From: an uncultured Ignavibacterium sp.
GTDB lineage: Bacteria; Bacteroidota; Ignavibacteria; Ignavibacteriales; Ignavibacteriaceae
Direction: 5' to 3'
NCBI GenBank assembly: GCA_937125135.1
Contig: CAKZLD010000117.1
Location: 1-46,204 of the forward strand
Length of the DNA stretch: 46,204 bases
This document shows positions 1-9,208 of this stretch, piece by piece. A model generated the notes under the pieces. The model was given only the letters and a program-made list of their open reading frames with translations. It did not search any database and was not told the DNA's origin. Position 1 is the stretch's first letter; each line of letters opens with the position of its first letter. The translations under genes and the position numbers were made by a program.

Positions 1-20
1 ATGAGTTAGTGTTTGAGAAT

Positions 21-107
21 AATAGAACGCAGATGACACAGATTTAACAGATTCTCGCAGATTAAATCAGCGGAAATCAGTACAATCAGCGTTATCAGCG
101 TGCCATT
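21..107. repeat. 87-bp phased palindromic element
   Basis: Two arms of 48 bases share the palindromic centre GATTAAATC (60-68); one arm matches the reverse complement of the other at 35 of 48 positions. The left half carries CAGAT at 30, 39, 48 and 58; the right half carries ATCAG at 66, 76, 85 and 94. The eight boxes are therefore spaced 9-10 bases apart and mirror each other. The element starts four bases beyond the stop codon of the minus-strand nucleotidase gene, so it could act as an mRNA 3'-end structure or a protein-binding array. It encodes no protein. I recall similar ATCTGCG-type dispersed palindromes in environmental Bacteroidota-like genomes, but cannot verify this here. No second copy was found in the window. 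Confidence 0.75.
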
Positions 108-110
108 GAG

Positions 111-1874
111 TTAATTAAATAATAATTGATGATCTCTTTGTTTGCCTGCTTGCCAATAGTTTTCCGGAATAACTTTCCAATTACCAATAAGTTTTGGTTC
201 AATTACTTTTTTCTTTTTAATGTATTCAATAACATAATATCTGAAATCTGTATCTGTTGAATTCAAAATTCTGTTTTTCAATTCTTCTTTTGGTATTCCT
301 GCTCCTTTAGTTAAATGACCTCCGCCACCACTTCCTCTATAAGAGTTAATTGCAACTTTATATTTTTTCTCTGGATCGAATTTTCTACCATCACTTAATT
401 TTTCAATTTTTATTCTTTCGCCAATTGGTTTTGTTACATCCACAGTATATTCAATTCCAGTAGCAACGTCGTAATTATAGAATCTTTCAAAAAGTTCTGG
501 AGAATTTGTACGATTTGAAAAGACCAATTCACCTTTATCATTTTTCTTAAATCTTAGCAAATGATCATTTTCATCTTTCATTTGATTAAACCAGTTACCG
601 TAAGAGTATTCAAGATAATCTTTGATTTCTTTACCAGTTAATTCCATTGTGTAAAGATAGTTTTCATATCTAAGTAAACTAAATAAATCACGAACAAACA
701 AATCGCCAACTCCTACCTCATCGTTGAAAGAAAATGGGGGAGTGAATGAAATATCTGCTCCTGTTAATTCAAGTTGTAGAGAGTTTATAAAATCAGTCGC
801 CACAGCAGGACCAAATAATCCATCAGAAGATTTAATTATAGTTTTATTCTCTCCGATTTTTTGAGAAGAATAATTTTTTATTTCTTCAAACAAATCTTTA
901 TAGCGAGATAAAAATTCCTGATCAGGAGTGTAATTTCTTACATCAATAATTTCACCTTGCTTCTCTTTGACTTCATAAAAACCGCAGTGTTTATCAAATT
1001 TCAAAGTTACATTTGCAACTGCCAGAGTTCTTGCACCTGCCTGAGTTCCTAAAATCAGAACTTCGCCGTCATCTTTATTCTTAATCTTATAATTATGTCC
1101 CTGATGATCGTGACCAACAAAAACAATATCAAAACCTGGAACAAGTTTCGCAACCAATTCGGAAGCATTTTCATTTTTAAATGCTTCAAAATTTTGTCCT
1201 CCGTAATTAGCATCCACACCGGAATGAAATAAGCCAATCAATAAATCAGGTTGTTCATAAGCACGGATTTTTTTAACCCACTTTTGGGCGGTTTCAATCA
1301 TATCATCAAAACGAATTCCTTTCCAGAGTTTTTCGGGAAGCCAATTGGGGACATAGGGAGTAATCATCCCAAAGACAGCTATTTTGATTCCGCCTCGTTC
1401 AATTGTTGTATAAGGTTTGAAGAAAGGTTTTTCAGTTGATTCATCAATTGCATTGGCAGCAAGCCAATCAAAGTTAATATCGTTTTTAAATCTATTGTAA
1501 ACTTCTTTTCCCGGATCGATATCATGATTACCAACTGTTCCAGCATCGTATTTCATATAATTCATTATATCAGCTAATAGATGCTTTCCGTTTTTCTTCT
1601 CGAAGTTAATGTAATAGATAGCTGGATTTCCCTGAAGTATATCGCCGTTGTCTAAAAGAAAAACAACTTGATTTGTATCTGCTCTTTGTTCTTTAAGATA
1701 AGTCATTACTTGAGCAAGTGATGTTCGGGCAGGTTTATCTTGAAGAAAGTCGTGTGGGAAAATCGCACCGTGAACATCGCTTGTTTCAACAATTTTTACT
1801 TTAACTGTTTGTGCAAAAATCAGATTAGTTATAAGTAAAAAAGCAATGAATAATTTTGATAAAAACTTTTGCAT
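111..1874 (-). CDS. Secreted 5'-nucleotidase / 2',3'-cyclic phosphodiesterase family protein
   Basis: This is a two-domain metallophosphoesterase of the UshA/CpdB/YfkN family that removes phosphate from extracellular nucleotides, probably in the periplasm. Visible family motifs are TSDVHG near the mature N-terminus, DNGD, GNHD and GHDHQGH, which supply the two-metal site. The C-terminal half has the substrate-binding nucleotidase_C fold, with YRGSGGGGH near the end. I start it at ATG 1874, not at the longer in-frame start at 1904, because 1874 follows AAGGAGAATT and gives a clean signal peptide (MQKFLSKLFIAFLLI, cleaved near FAQ). This yields 587 residues and removes an overlap with the helicase gene 22 bases upstream. 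Exact substrate (5'-nucleotide or cyclic nucleotide) is uncertain. It is the last gene of the floA-led minus-strand block. Confidence 0.88.
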   Translation of the reverse strand: MQKFLSKLFIAFLLITNLIFAQTVKVKIVETSDVHGAIFPHDFLQDKPARTSLAQVMTYLKEQRADTNQVVFLLDNGDILQGNPAIYYINFEKKNGKHLLADIMNYMKYDAGTVGNHDIDPGKEVYNRFKNDINFDWLAANAIDESTEKPFFKPYTTIERGGIKIAVFGMITPYVPNWLPEKLWKGIRFDDMIETAQKWVKKIRAYEQPDLLIGLFHSGVDANYGGQNFEAFKNENASELVAKLVPGFDIVFVGHDHQGHNYKIKNKDDGEVLILGTQAGARTLAVANVTLKFDKHCGFYEVKEKQGEIIDVRNYTPDQEFLSRYKDLFEEIKNYSSQKIGENKTIIKSSDGLFGPAVATDFINSLQLELTGADISFTPPFSFNDEVGVGDLFVRDLFSLLRYENYLYTMELTGKEIKDYLEYSYGNWFNQMKDENDHLLRFKKNDKGELVFSNRTNSPELFERFYNYDVATGIEYTVDVTKPIGERIKIEKLSDGRKFDPEKKYKVAINSYRGSGGGGHLTKGAGIPKEELKNRILNSTDTDFRYYVIEYIKKKKVIEPKLIGNWKVIPENYWQAGKQRDHQLLFN

Positions 1875-1896
1875 AATTCTCCTTTGATAAAAATTA

Positions 1897-3885
1897 TTAT
1901 TCAAGTAAAAAACCTTCTGCGAAATTTGGATTTATTTCAGATAAAAATCTTGATGGTTTTGATAATGTTTTTCCTGCTTCTCTATCGAATAAATTCATTG
2001 GATACAAGACGAACAAATTATTTTTAGCTCTGGTAACTGCAACATACATAAGTCTTCTTTCTTCCTCAATCTGCTCAATGTTTTCAGCATTTCTGCTTGA
2101 AGGGAAATAACCTTCAACTGCGTGAATGATAAAAACCGAATGCCATTCCAAACCTTTTGCTGAATGAATTGTGGATAAAGTTACGAACTCATTTTCATTA
2201 TTCTCTGGCTCTATTCCAACAACTGAATCAATAATCGGCTCAATAGATAAATCAGATAGCAGTACATCAAGCTCAGAATAATTCTCAACAATATTTTGGA
2301 AAATATCTAAATCTTTTTTCCGCTTATTCCAATCATCATAATTAGCTTTGAACAAATCACTGTAGTAATACAAAACCTTTTGTAAAATTTCAGAAGGTCG
2401 GTATTTAGGTTTGGATATCTCATAAATCAAATAAAACAAAGGGGCAACTTTTTCATACTTTGATTTAATCTCTTCTTGAGGTTCTTTTTTAGAATTTAAT
2501 TTTCCAGCTGCAATATCATCAAGAATTTTCTGAGCAGTCTTGGGACCAATGCCTTCGTGCAGAAGCAGAATTCTGTACCATGAAATAACATCTTTCGGAT
2601 TTTCAACTATTCTTAAGAAAGCTACAACATCTTTGATATGAGCCGATTCAATAAACTTCATACCTCCGAATTTTTGAAAGGGAATATCTGCTTTTGAAAG
2701 TTCAAGTTCTAAATCAAATGAATGAAATGATGATCGAAAAAGTACAGCAATATCGTTTAATTTAACCCCTTCTTCTCTGAGTTCAAGTATCTTTTCAACT
2801 ATAAATTTAGATTGAAGATTTTCAGTTACTGTGGCAATAATCTGTGGTAAATTTCCTGTTCCTCTTCTCGAAAAAAGATTTTTTTCATATTTATCCAATG
2901 CTGCTCTGTTAATGCAATTAGCAAAATCAAGAATGGATTGATAGCTTCTGTAATTTTCTTCAAGTTTAATGATTCTAACGTTATCAAAAAGTTTTGGGAA
3001 TTCAATTATGTTATAAAAATCAGCACCACGAAAAGAATAAATTGATTGAGAATCATCTCCGACGACCATAACATTTTTATGATATGAAGCCAAGCCCTTT
3101 ACAATCTCTGCTTGAATGTGATTTGTATCCTGATATTCATCAACCATAAGAAATTTTATTGAGCTTGTAAGAGATTTTGAGGCATTATTTTCATTAAACA
3201 GAAAATCTCTTAGATAGATGAGTAAATCATCGTAATCAAGCAGATTGTTTCTTCTTTTGTATTGAACGAAAATTTTTTGAATCTCAAGAATCTCATCTAT
3301 CAAGCCAAAGAAATGGGGATAATCTTCTTCAATTATTTCGGTGATACTTCTTCGTGTGTTTACACTTAAACTAAAAACTTTTGCTAATGTTTGTTTATTT
3401 GGAAAGCGTTTTTCGTTAGTTACATATTTGTTTTGAGAGCGAATAAGATTTATTACATCTTCGCTGTCACCTTGATCAAGGATAGTAAAATTTGGTTCAA
3501 GCCCAACTGATTTGTGATATTTCCTTAAAACAAGGTTTGCAAATGAATGAAAAGTTCCACCTCTGATTTTTGAACATCTATCATCCAGAAGTAGAGAAGC
3601 TCTTTTAAGCATTTCATTTGCAGCTTTTCTTGTGAAAGTGAGAAGCAAAATTGAATTGGGATCATATCCAATTTCTATAAGTCTGGCAACTCGATAGACT
3701 AAAGTTCTCGTTTTACCTGTACCAGCACCTGCAATCAGTAGATAAGCTCCGTCAACAGAACTTACTGCTTCGTATTGAGAATTGTTTAATACTTCTTTGT
3801 AATTGATTTTAAAGCGGGACTCATCAATGGATTTTGATGTTCCCGCTAAAGAAATTTTTTTTAACTGAATTTTGTTCTCAATCAT
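1897..3885 (-). CDS. UvrD/PcrA-type superfamily 1 DNA helicase
   Basis: This is an ATP-dependent 3'-5' DNA helicase of the UvrD/Rep/PcrA family, acting in repair or replication restart. Ordered motifs are visible: Q-motif region (LNNSQYEAV), Walker A GAGTGKT at about residues 53-59, TFTRKAANEM (Ia), VDEYQDTN (II), GDDSQSIYSFRGA (III), EENYRS (IV), LSTIHSAKGLEW (V) and VAVTRAKNNL (VI). At 662 residues it is near the usual family length, though it lacks a clear C-terminal RNA-polymerase-binding Tudor tail. Its ATG overlaps the stop of the upstream membrane protein gene by four bases (ATGA), so translation is probably coupled. I leave the symbol empty because UvrD, PcrA and Rep cannot be separated from sequence alone. 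Confidence 0.93.
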   Translation of the reverse strand: MIENKIQLKKISLAGTSKSIDESRFKINYKEVLNNSQYEAVSSVDGAYLLIAGAGTGKTRTLVYRVARLIEIGYDPNSILLLTFTRKAANEMLKRASLLLDDRCSKIRGGTFHSFANLVLRKYHKSVGLEPNFTILDQGDSEDVINLIRSQNKYVTNEKRFPNKQTLAKVFSLSVNTRRSITEIIEEDYPHFFGLIDEILEIQKIFVQYKRRNNLLDYDDLLIYLRDFLFNENNASKSLTSSIKFLMVDEYQDTNHIQAEIVKGLASYHKNVMVVGDDSQSIYSFRGADFYNIIEFPKLFDNVRIIKLEENYRSYQSILDFANCINRAALDKYEKNLFSRRGTGNLPQIIATVTENLQSKFIVEKILELREEGVKLNDIAVLFRSSFHSFDLELELSKADIPFQKFGGMKFIESAHIKDVVAFLRIVENPKDVISWYRILLLHEGIGPKTAQKILDDIAAGKLNSKKEPQEEIKSKYEKVAPLFYLIYEISKPKYRPSEILQKVLYYYSDLFKANYDDWNKRKKDLDIFQNIVENYSELDVLLSDLSIEPIIDSVVGIEPENNENEFVTLSTIHSAKGLEWHSVFIIHAVEGYFPSSRNAENIEQIEEERRLMYVAVTRAKNNLFVLYPMNLFDREAGKTLSKPSRFLSEINPNFAEGFLLE

Positions 3886-4436
3886 TTACGAAGAGCAAGT
3901 GGTTTATTTAGAATTTCAGAGACAATGATGTAATCTTTAATCATCTGAGGGTTTTTTATCTTTTTTATGATTGGATGACTAACTAATGATTTAGCTCTCT
4001 GTTTTTTGAGAAGTTCCTCGAACATCATTGCAGCTGTTTCAGTTCTTGCATCAACGGTTATCTCTCTTCGCTGAAATCTTTTCTGAGTATCAAGAGCAGC
4101 TTTCTTCTCTAGTTCAAACTTATCGTAATTAATACTATCAGCTTCAAGTGAACGATCTCTGATTTTGGGCTCAGGTTTAATTTCACTTTCTGTTCGTTGT
4201 TTTGGTTTCCCCAATTCCTGATTAAAAATATTTTCAATTTCACTTAAAATATCATAACCAGAAGATTCAACCTCTACTGATTCAGATTCAAATTCTGAGA
4301 AACCGTCAGAAGGTTGTTTCTTCACAGAGCCCTGTTGACTCGGCGGTGCTTTTGGTTGTTCTTTTTTCTTAAAAAGAGAACTAAGAAAAGAGATTATGAT
4401 GATCAGATAAATGAGTACTTCAAAAAAATTATCCAT
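3882..4436 (-). CDS. Small membrane-anchored hypothetical protein
   Basis: I do not recognise this 184-residue protein. It has one hydrophobic N-terminal segment (about residues 5-22, VLIYLIIIISFLSSLF) followed at once by KKK, so the bulk should lie in the cytoplasm. After the membrane segment comes a low-complexity stretch rich in Pro, Ser, Glu and Lys (about 25-110), then a more ordered basic C-terminus with helices (KKQRAKSLVSHPIIKKIKNPQMIKDYIIVSEIL) ending in LNKPLALRK. It lies five bases after floA and overlaps the helicase gene by four bases, so it belongs to the same transcript. A link with flotillin-type membrane domains is possible but is inference from position only. Confidence 0.75.
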   Translation of the reverse strand: MDNFFEVLIYLIIIISFLSSLFKKKEQPKAPPSQQGSVKKQPSDGFSEFESESVEVESSGYDILSEIENIFNQELGKPKQRTESEIKPEPKIRDRSLEADSINYDKFELEKKAALDTQKRFQRREITVDARTETAAMMFEELLKKQRAKSLVSHPIIKKIKNPQMIKDYIIVSEILNKPLALRK

Positions 4437-4441
4437 TTAAA

Positions 4442-5434
4442 TTATCCATTCGGATTTGTTTTCTTTTCTTCAGGTTGAGCGATAGAAGATCTCATTTCGG
4501 TATCTGCTTGAATGTTTTTCAGTTGATAATAATCCATAACTCCAAGTCTTCCGCTTCTGAAAGCTTCTGCAATTGCTTTTGGAACTTCAGCTTCAGCTTC
4601 AACGACTTTAGCTTTTTGTCTTGCAACTTCAGCAATCATTTCCTGCTCACTTGCAACAGCAGCAGCTCTTCTTTCTTCTGCTTTGGCTCTTGCTACTTTC
4701 AAATCAGCTTCTGCTTGATCGGCTTGCAAGATAGCACCGATATTTTGACCAATATCAACATCAGCAATGTCAATGGACAGAATTTCGAATGCAGTTCCGG
4801 AATCCAATCCTTTTGCAAGTACGCTTTTCGAAATTCGATCCGGATTTTCTAAAACCTCTTTGTGTGAATCGCTTGAACCGATTGTGGAAACAATTCCTTC
4901 ACCTACTCTTGCAAGAATAGTTGCTTCACCAGCGCCACCGACTAATCTATCAATATTTGCACGAACCGTTACTCTTGCAATTGCTTTTAATTGAATTCCA
5001 TCTTTGGCAACGGCAGAAACCATTGGAGTTTCAATTACTTTTGGAACGACAGACATTTTAACTGCTTCTAAAACATCTCTACCGGCAAGGTCAATTGCTG
5101 TTGCTCTTTCAAAAGTCAATCCGATGTTTGCTTTATCAGCTGATACAAGTGCATTGATAACTTTAGTTACATTTCCACCTGCTAAATAGTGTGCTTCAAG
5201 TTTTGCCTGATCAACAGTTAAACCTGCTTTTGTAGCAGTTATCATATTCCTTACTATTAAGACTGGAGGAACCTTTCTTAATCTCATCCCAACCAAATCT
5301 CTGAATATTTTTAGTTTCACTCCAGAGAAATAAGCTGTTATAAAGAGACCTACTGGAATGAAATAAAAGAACAGTAAAAGAATGAAAAATATCGCGACAA
5401 TTAAAAAAATTGATAATCCTGTTAAAGCTTCCAT
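4442..5434 (-). CDS. floA: Flotillin-like protein FloA
   Basis: This belongs to the UPF0365/YqfA family of SPFH (band 7) proteins, which organise functional membrane microdomains in bacteria. The 330-residue length matches the family. The N-terminus has a long hydrophobic hairpin (about 5-40), followed by [14 protein letters not shown] and the SPFH core ([26 protein letters not shown]). Then comes the Ala/Glu-rich coiled coil ([20 protein letters not shown]) and the conserved tail [21 protein letters not shown] (split across about 295-315). A ribosome-binding site (CGGAG) lies before the ATG. In Bacillus floA sits with an NfeD-family gene; none is present here. It is the first gene of the minus block and is divergent from clpC. 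Confidence 0.95.
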   Translation of the reverse strand: MEALTGLSIFLIVAIFFILLLFFYFIPVGLFITAYFSGVKLKIFRDLVGMRLRKVPPVLIVRNMITATKAGLTVDQAKLEAHYLAGGNVTKVINALVSADKANIGLTFERATAIDLAGRDVLEAVKMSVVPKVIETPMVSAVAKDGIQLKAIARVTVRANIDRLVGGAGEATILARVGEGIVSTIGSSDSHKEVLENPDRISKSVLAKGLDSGTAFEILSIDIADVDIGQNIGAILQADQAEADLKVARAKAEERRAAAVASEQEMIAEVARQKAKVVEAEAEVPKAIAEAFRSGRLGVMDYYQLKNIQADTEMRSSIAQPEEKKTNPNG

Positions 5435-5715
5435 TTTTTTCTCCGATTATTATGATGAGTTTATATCTGAAAAATAAAAATTATTCTTGAAAATAATACA
5501 ATATTTCGGAGGAATTACTAACTTTTAATGTGTTTTTGTTACAGCTTTGGTGGAAGAAAGTAAATTAAATAAGAATAGACTTTTTTTTGACTATCAATAA
5601 CTTTAAATTATTGGTGTAATTAAATCTAAGTTAAGAATTTAAATGCTGATAAAAACTGCAAATTGAAACAAAAAATCAATTTTTTTTGTTTAATAAAATA
5701 AAAATAGGATAAAAA
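5435..5715. promoter_or_regulatory. Divergent intergenic region floA / clpC
   Basis: This 281-base AT-rich region separates two divergent genes and must hold the promoters for both. Next to clpC are several long A and T runs and a weak ribosome-binding site (AGGAT before the ATG at 5716). I could not assign -35/-10 boxes with confidence and saw no clear CtsR- or HrcA/CIRCE-type inverted repeat that would mark clpC as a member of a known heat-shock regulon. No RNA gene or ORF worth calling was seen. Confidence 0.4.
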
Positions 5716-8202
5716 ATGGATGGAAATTTTTCAGAAAGATTGCAAGATGTAATTCGTTTAAGCAGGGAAGAGGCACTCAGACTTGGTCACGACTATATAG
5801 GAACAGAACATTTACTATTGGGAACAATCAGAGAAGGGCAGGGAATTGCTGTAAAAATTTTAAGAAATTTGGATGTTGATTTAATCAAACTGAAAAAAGC
5901 AATAGAAGATACAGTACGAACATCCGGCGGAACTCTAACAATTGGAAATATCCCATTAACAAAACAAGCTGAAAAAGTATTAAAGATTACGCAAATCGAA
6001 TCAAAAATTTATAAGGCGGATGTTATTGGAACAGAACATCTTTTACTCTCACTTCTCAGAGATGAAGATAATATAGCCACACAGATTTTGCACCAATTTA
6101 ATGTTACTTATGATGCTGCAAGAGCAGAATTAAATGAAATACTAAGTCAGCGCTCTTCAAAAGATTATGCTCAAAAACAAGCTAAGTCTGATTTGAAGGT
6201 TGAGAAAACAAAGACACCTGTACTCGATAATTTTGGAAGAGACTTAACAAAACTTGCATTAGAAGATAAGCTTGATCCAGTTGTTGGTAGAGAAAAAGAA
6301 ATCGAACGAGTAGCTCAAATTCTTAGCAGAAGAAAAAAGAATAATCCTGTATTGATTGGAGAACCTGGTGTTGGTAAAACAGCAATTGCAGAGGGTTTGG
6401 CATTGAGAATTGTTCAGAAAAAAGTGCCGAGAATTTTACAAGACAAAAGAGTTGTAACACTTGATCTCGCTGGTTTGGTGGCAGGTACTAAATATCGTGG
6501 TCAGTTTGAAGAAAGAATGAAAGCATTGATGAATGAATTAGAAAAAGCAGATGATGTAATTTTGTTTATTGATGAATTACATACTATTGTCGGAGCTGGT
6601 GGAGCATCAGGCTCATTGGATGCTTCAAATATGTTTAAGCCAGCATTAGCTCGTGGCGATATACAGTGCATTGGTGCAACAACTTTGGATGAATACAGAA
6701 AATTTATTGAAACTGATGGTGCCTTAGATAGAAGATTCCAAAAAGTAATGGTCGAGCCACCATCTTATGAAGAAACTCTTCAAATTCTTGAAAATATTAA
6801 ATTCAGATATGAAGAACATCATAAAGTAAGATATACTAAAGAAGCTATTGAAGCTGCAGTCAAATTAAGTAACAGATATATCACTGACCGGCATCTGCCA
6901 GATAAAGCAATTGACGTAATTGATGAAGCTGGCTCAAGAGTTCATATGGGAAATTTTGAAGTGCCTAAAGATATTCTTGAATTAGAAGAAAGTATTGAAG
7001 AAGTAAGAAAAGAAAAATCAAAAGTAGTAAAAATGCAGGATTATGAAGAAGCTGCAAGATTACGAGATAGAGAAAGAAATTTACAGTCACAACTTGAATT
7101 AGTTAAGAAAGAATGGGAAGAGACTACTAAAGATTTGGTTCACGATGTAACCGAAGAAGATATCGCCACAGTAGTCGCAATGATGACAGGAATTCCAGTT
7201 AACAGAATTGCACAAACAGAATCAGAAAAATTATTGAAAATGGAAGATGCACTTAAACAGAGCATCGTCGGACAGGATGAAGCAGTCAGTAAACTTGCAA
7301 AAGCTATCAGAAGAACTAGAGCAGGATTAAAAAATCCCAATAGACCTATTGGAAGTTTTATTTTCCTTGGACCAACGGGAGTCGGAAAAACAGAATTGTG
7401 TAAAGTTCTTGCTAAGTATTTATTTGATTCAGAAGATGCTTTGATAAGAATTGATATGAGTGAGTATATGGAAAAATTCTCGCTTTCAAGATTAGTGGGC
7501 GCACCTCCGGGATATGTCGGTTACGAAGAAGGCGGCCAGCTGACTGAAAAAGTACGAAGACGTCCTTATTCAGTTGTTCTTTTTGATGAAATTGAAAAAG
7601 CTCATCCGGATATTTTTAGTATTCTGCTTCAGGTTTTAGATGATGGAATGTTGACCGACAGTTTCGGAAGAAAAGTTGACTTTAAGAACACGATTATAAT
7701 TATGACGTCCAATGTTGGAACTAAAGACTTAAAAAACGTTGGTTCATTTGGGTTTAGTACTAAAGAAGAATCTGATAAATATACTCATATGAAAGACACT
7801 GTTGAAGAAGCTATGAAAAAACTTTTCAATCCAGAATTTCTCAACAGAATTGATGATACAATCGTATTCAAAAGCTTGAATAAAGAAGATATACTACAGA
7901 TTATTGATATTGAACTAAAAGACTTAGTGCAAAATATTAAAGATCAAAGAATGGTGGTTCTTCTTGATGAATCAGCTAAAAATTTTCTTGTCGAAAAAGG
8001 ATTTGATGAAAAATTCGGTGCTAGACCTTTAAGACGAGCAATTCAAAAATATGTCGAAGATCCGTTAGCAGAAGAAATTCTTCGTGGTTCGTTCAAGGAA
8101 GGTGCTACGATAGTTGCAAAACATTTTGAGAACGCTGATGAATTAGTATTCATTAATGAAACACCAGAAAAGCCAATTCAAACCGAATCAAAAGAAAGTT
8201 AA
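5716..8202 (+). CDS. clpC: ClpC-type AAA+ protease/chaperone ATPase
   Basis: This is the hexameric unfoldase that feeds proteins to ClpP. The order is: duplicated Clp-N repeats (about 1-145, with IGTEHLLLG and [11 protein letters not shown]), first AAA+ module (Walker A GEPGVGKT at about 215, Walker [10 protein letters not shown] at about 280), a middle UVR-like helical insertion ([20 protein letters not shown] at about 440-460), and the second AAA+ module ([10 protein letters not shown] at about 552, [13 protein letters not shown]). A C-terminal D2-small domain follows ([11 protein letters not shown]). The short middle region with a UVR motif distinguishes ClpC from ClpB. At 828 residues it has the usual length. 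It is monocistronic: a strong terminator follows 19 bases after the stop. Confidence 0.96.
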   Translation: MDGNFSERLQDVIRLSREEALRLGHDYIGTEHLLLGTIREGQGIAVKILRNLDVDLIKLKKAIEDTVRTSGGTLTIGNIPLTKQAEKVLKITQIESKIYKADVIGTEHLLLSLLRDEDNIATQILHQFNVTYDAARAELNEILSQRSSKDYAQKQAKSDLKVEKTKTPVLDNFGRDLTKLALEDKLDPVVGREKEIERVAQILSRRKKNNPVLIGEPGVGKTAIAEGLALRIVQKKVPRILQDKRVVTLDLAGLVAGTKYRGQFEERMKALMNELEKADDVILFIDELHTIVGAGGASGSLDASNMFKPALARGDIQCIGATTLDEYRKFIETDGALDRRFQKVMVEPPSYEETLQILENIKFRYEEHHKVRYTKEAIEAAVKLSNRYITDRHLPDKAIDVIDEAGSRVHMGNFEVPKDILELEESIEEVRKEKSKVVKMQDYEEAARLRDRERNLQSQLELVKKEWEETTKDLVHDVTEEDIATVVAMMTGIPVNRIAQTESEKLLKMEDALKQSIVGQDEAVSKLAKAIRRTRAGLKNPNRPIGSFIFLGPTGVGKTELCKVLAKYLFDSEDALIRIDMSEYMEKFSLSRLVGAPPGYVGYEEGGQLTEKVRRRPYSVVLFDEIEKAHPDIFSILLQVLDDGMLTDSFGRKVDFKNTIIIMTSNVGTKDLKNVGSFGFSTKEESDKYTHMKDTVEEAMKKLFNPEFLNRIDDTIVFKSLNKEDILQIIDIELKDLVQNIKDQRMVVLLDESAKNFLVEKGFDEKFGARPLRRAIQKYVEDPLAEEILRGSFKEGATIVAKHFENADELVFINETPEKPIQTESKES

Positions 8203-8220
8203 ATCATAAATCCTCTTCTA

Positions 8221-8262
8221 AAGGCTGTCTCATTAACTTTTTTTGAGACAGCCTTTTTTTTT
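8221..8262 (+). terminator. Rho-independent terminator of clpC
   Basis: A perfect 12-bp inverted repeat, AAGGCTGTCTCA (8221-8232) and TGAGACAGCCTT (8244-8255), closes an 11-base loop. An unbroken T run to 8262 follows, of which the last stem bases form part. It lies 18 bases after the clpC stop codon and separates clpC from the next plus-strand operon. Confidence 0.93.
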
Positions 8263-8303
8263 AGTTAAATTTGCAACATACATTAACAACTATAATTATC
8301 AAT

Positions 8304-8588
8304 ATGAGTGTATTAAAAGAAAATGAAATTTATTCAAAACTAAAAACAATGGACAATTGGTTTTATTCAGAAAATCAAATTCAAAAAGAATTTTTTTTCA
8401 AGGATTTCATTGATGCTTTGTCGTTCGTAAATAAAGTTGGACTTGAATCCGAAAAAATGGATCACCATCCGGATATTTTACTTCACTCGTGGAATAAAGT
8501 CAGAATATCAATTTCAACTCACTCAGAAGGTGGTGTTACAGAAAAGGATTTTGAACTTGCACAAAGAATAGAAGACAGATTAAAATAA
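8304..8588 (+). CDS. phhB: Pterin-4a-carbinolamine dehydratase
   Basis: The enzyme dehydrates 4a-hydroxytetrahydropterin, the spent cofactor of aromatic amino acid hydroxylases. The 94-residue product shows the family signature EKMDHHPD with the catalytic histidine pair, followed by WNKVRISISTHSEGGVTEKD and LAQRIE, the standard C-terminus. I chose ATG 8304 (MSVLKENEIY) over an upstream in-frame ATG at 8271, which adds an atypical MQHTLTTIIIN segment; no strong ribosome-binding site is seen for either. A phenylalanine hydroxylase gene lies at 33194, so both halves of the pterin cycle are encoded in this window, though far apart. It begins a long plus-strand gene run. Confidence 0.88.
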   Translation: MSVLKENEIYSKLKTMDNWFYSENQIQKEFFFKDFIDALSFVNKVGLESEKMDHHPDILLHSWNKVRISISTHSEGGVTEKDFELAQRIEDRLK

Positions 8589-8629
8589 TATTCTACCAAT
8601 TTTTTCTTACAAACTGTTTGGGCATAAGA

Positions 8630-9208
8630 ATGACAGAAAAAGATGTACTCGATATATTTTTAAAGACTGATGCATTATTAGAAGGGCACTTCTTGCTGAC
8701 ATCCGGAAGACACAGCAATCAATATTTTCAGTGTGCAAAAATTCTTCAATATCCTGAATACACTTCTGTGGTATGTTCGATTTTATCAGATTACTATAAA
8801 TCTTTTGAAATTGATACTGTCATCGCTCCAGCTATGGGAGGTATTATCGTTGGATATGAAGTTGCAAGACAACTTGGCAAAAAATCTATTTTTTCTGAAA
8901 GGGAAAATAATATTATGACTTTAAGAAGAGGTTTTACTCTTTCAGAAAATGAGAAAGTTTTAGTATGCGAAGATGTTGTTACAACCGGCGGCTCTGTATT
9001 TGAAGTTATAGAGATTGTTAAAAATTCTCGAGCAGAGGTTATCGGCGTCGCTTCAATAGTTGATAGAAGTAACGGGAAAGTTGATTTTGGTTATCCATTT
9101 AAAAGTTCATTAAAATTGGATGCTGTGTCATATATTGAAAATGAATGTCCTCTTTGCAAAGAGAATAAATTACCTTTAGTCAAACCGGGTTCAAGAAAGG
9201 TTAACTAA
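8630..9208 (+). CDS. pyrE: Orotate phosphoribosyltransferase
   Basis: PyrE makes orotidine monophosphate from orotate and PRPP in pyrimidine synthesis. The 192-residue product has the substrate loop HFLLTSGRHSNQYF near the N-terminus and the PRPP-binding motif VLVCEDVVTTGGS in the C-terminal half (Rossmann-like PRTase fold). A C-terminal extension carries CPLCKENKLPLVKPGS, as seen in the longer Thermus/Bacteroidota-like group of PyrE. ATG 8630 is preferred to an in-frame TTG at 8618 because it gives the normal N-terminus (MTEKDVLDIF). The stop shares one base with the start of the downstream MscS-family gene (TAATG), so the two are probably translated in a coupled way. Confidence 0.93.
   Translation: MTEKDVLDIFLKTDALLEGHFLLTSGRHSNQYFQCAKILQYPEYTSVVCSILSDYYKSFEIDTVIAPAMGGIIVGYEVARQLGKKSIFSERENNIMTLRRGFTLSENEKVLVCEDVVTTGGSVFEVIEIVKNSRAEVIGVASIVDRSNGKVDFGYPFKSSLKLDAVSYIENECPLCKENKLPLVKPGSRKVN

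Noticed and set aside
1055-1439. Overlapping antisense and other-frame ORFs in the nucleotidase gene
   Set aside because: No ribosome-binding sites or recognisable domains, while the minus-strand nucleotidase frame shows all family motifs.
4475-5189. Plus-strand ORFs opposite floA
   Set aside because: They are low-complexity Ser/Phe/Cys-rich shadows of the Ala/Glu-rich coiled-coil codons of floA.
5435-5715. Heat-shock operator (CIRCE or CtsR box) before clpC
   Set aside because: No inverted TTAGCACTC-N9-GAGTGCTAA or tandem GGTCAAA-type heptads are seen; only A/T runs.
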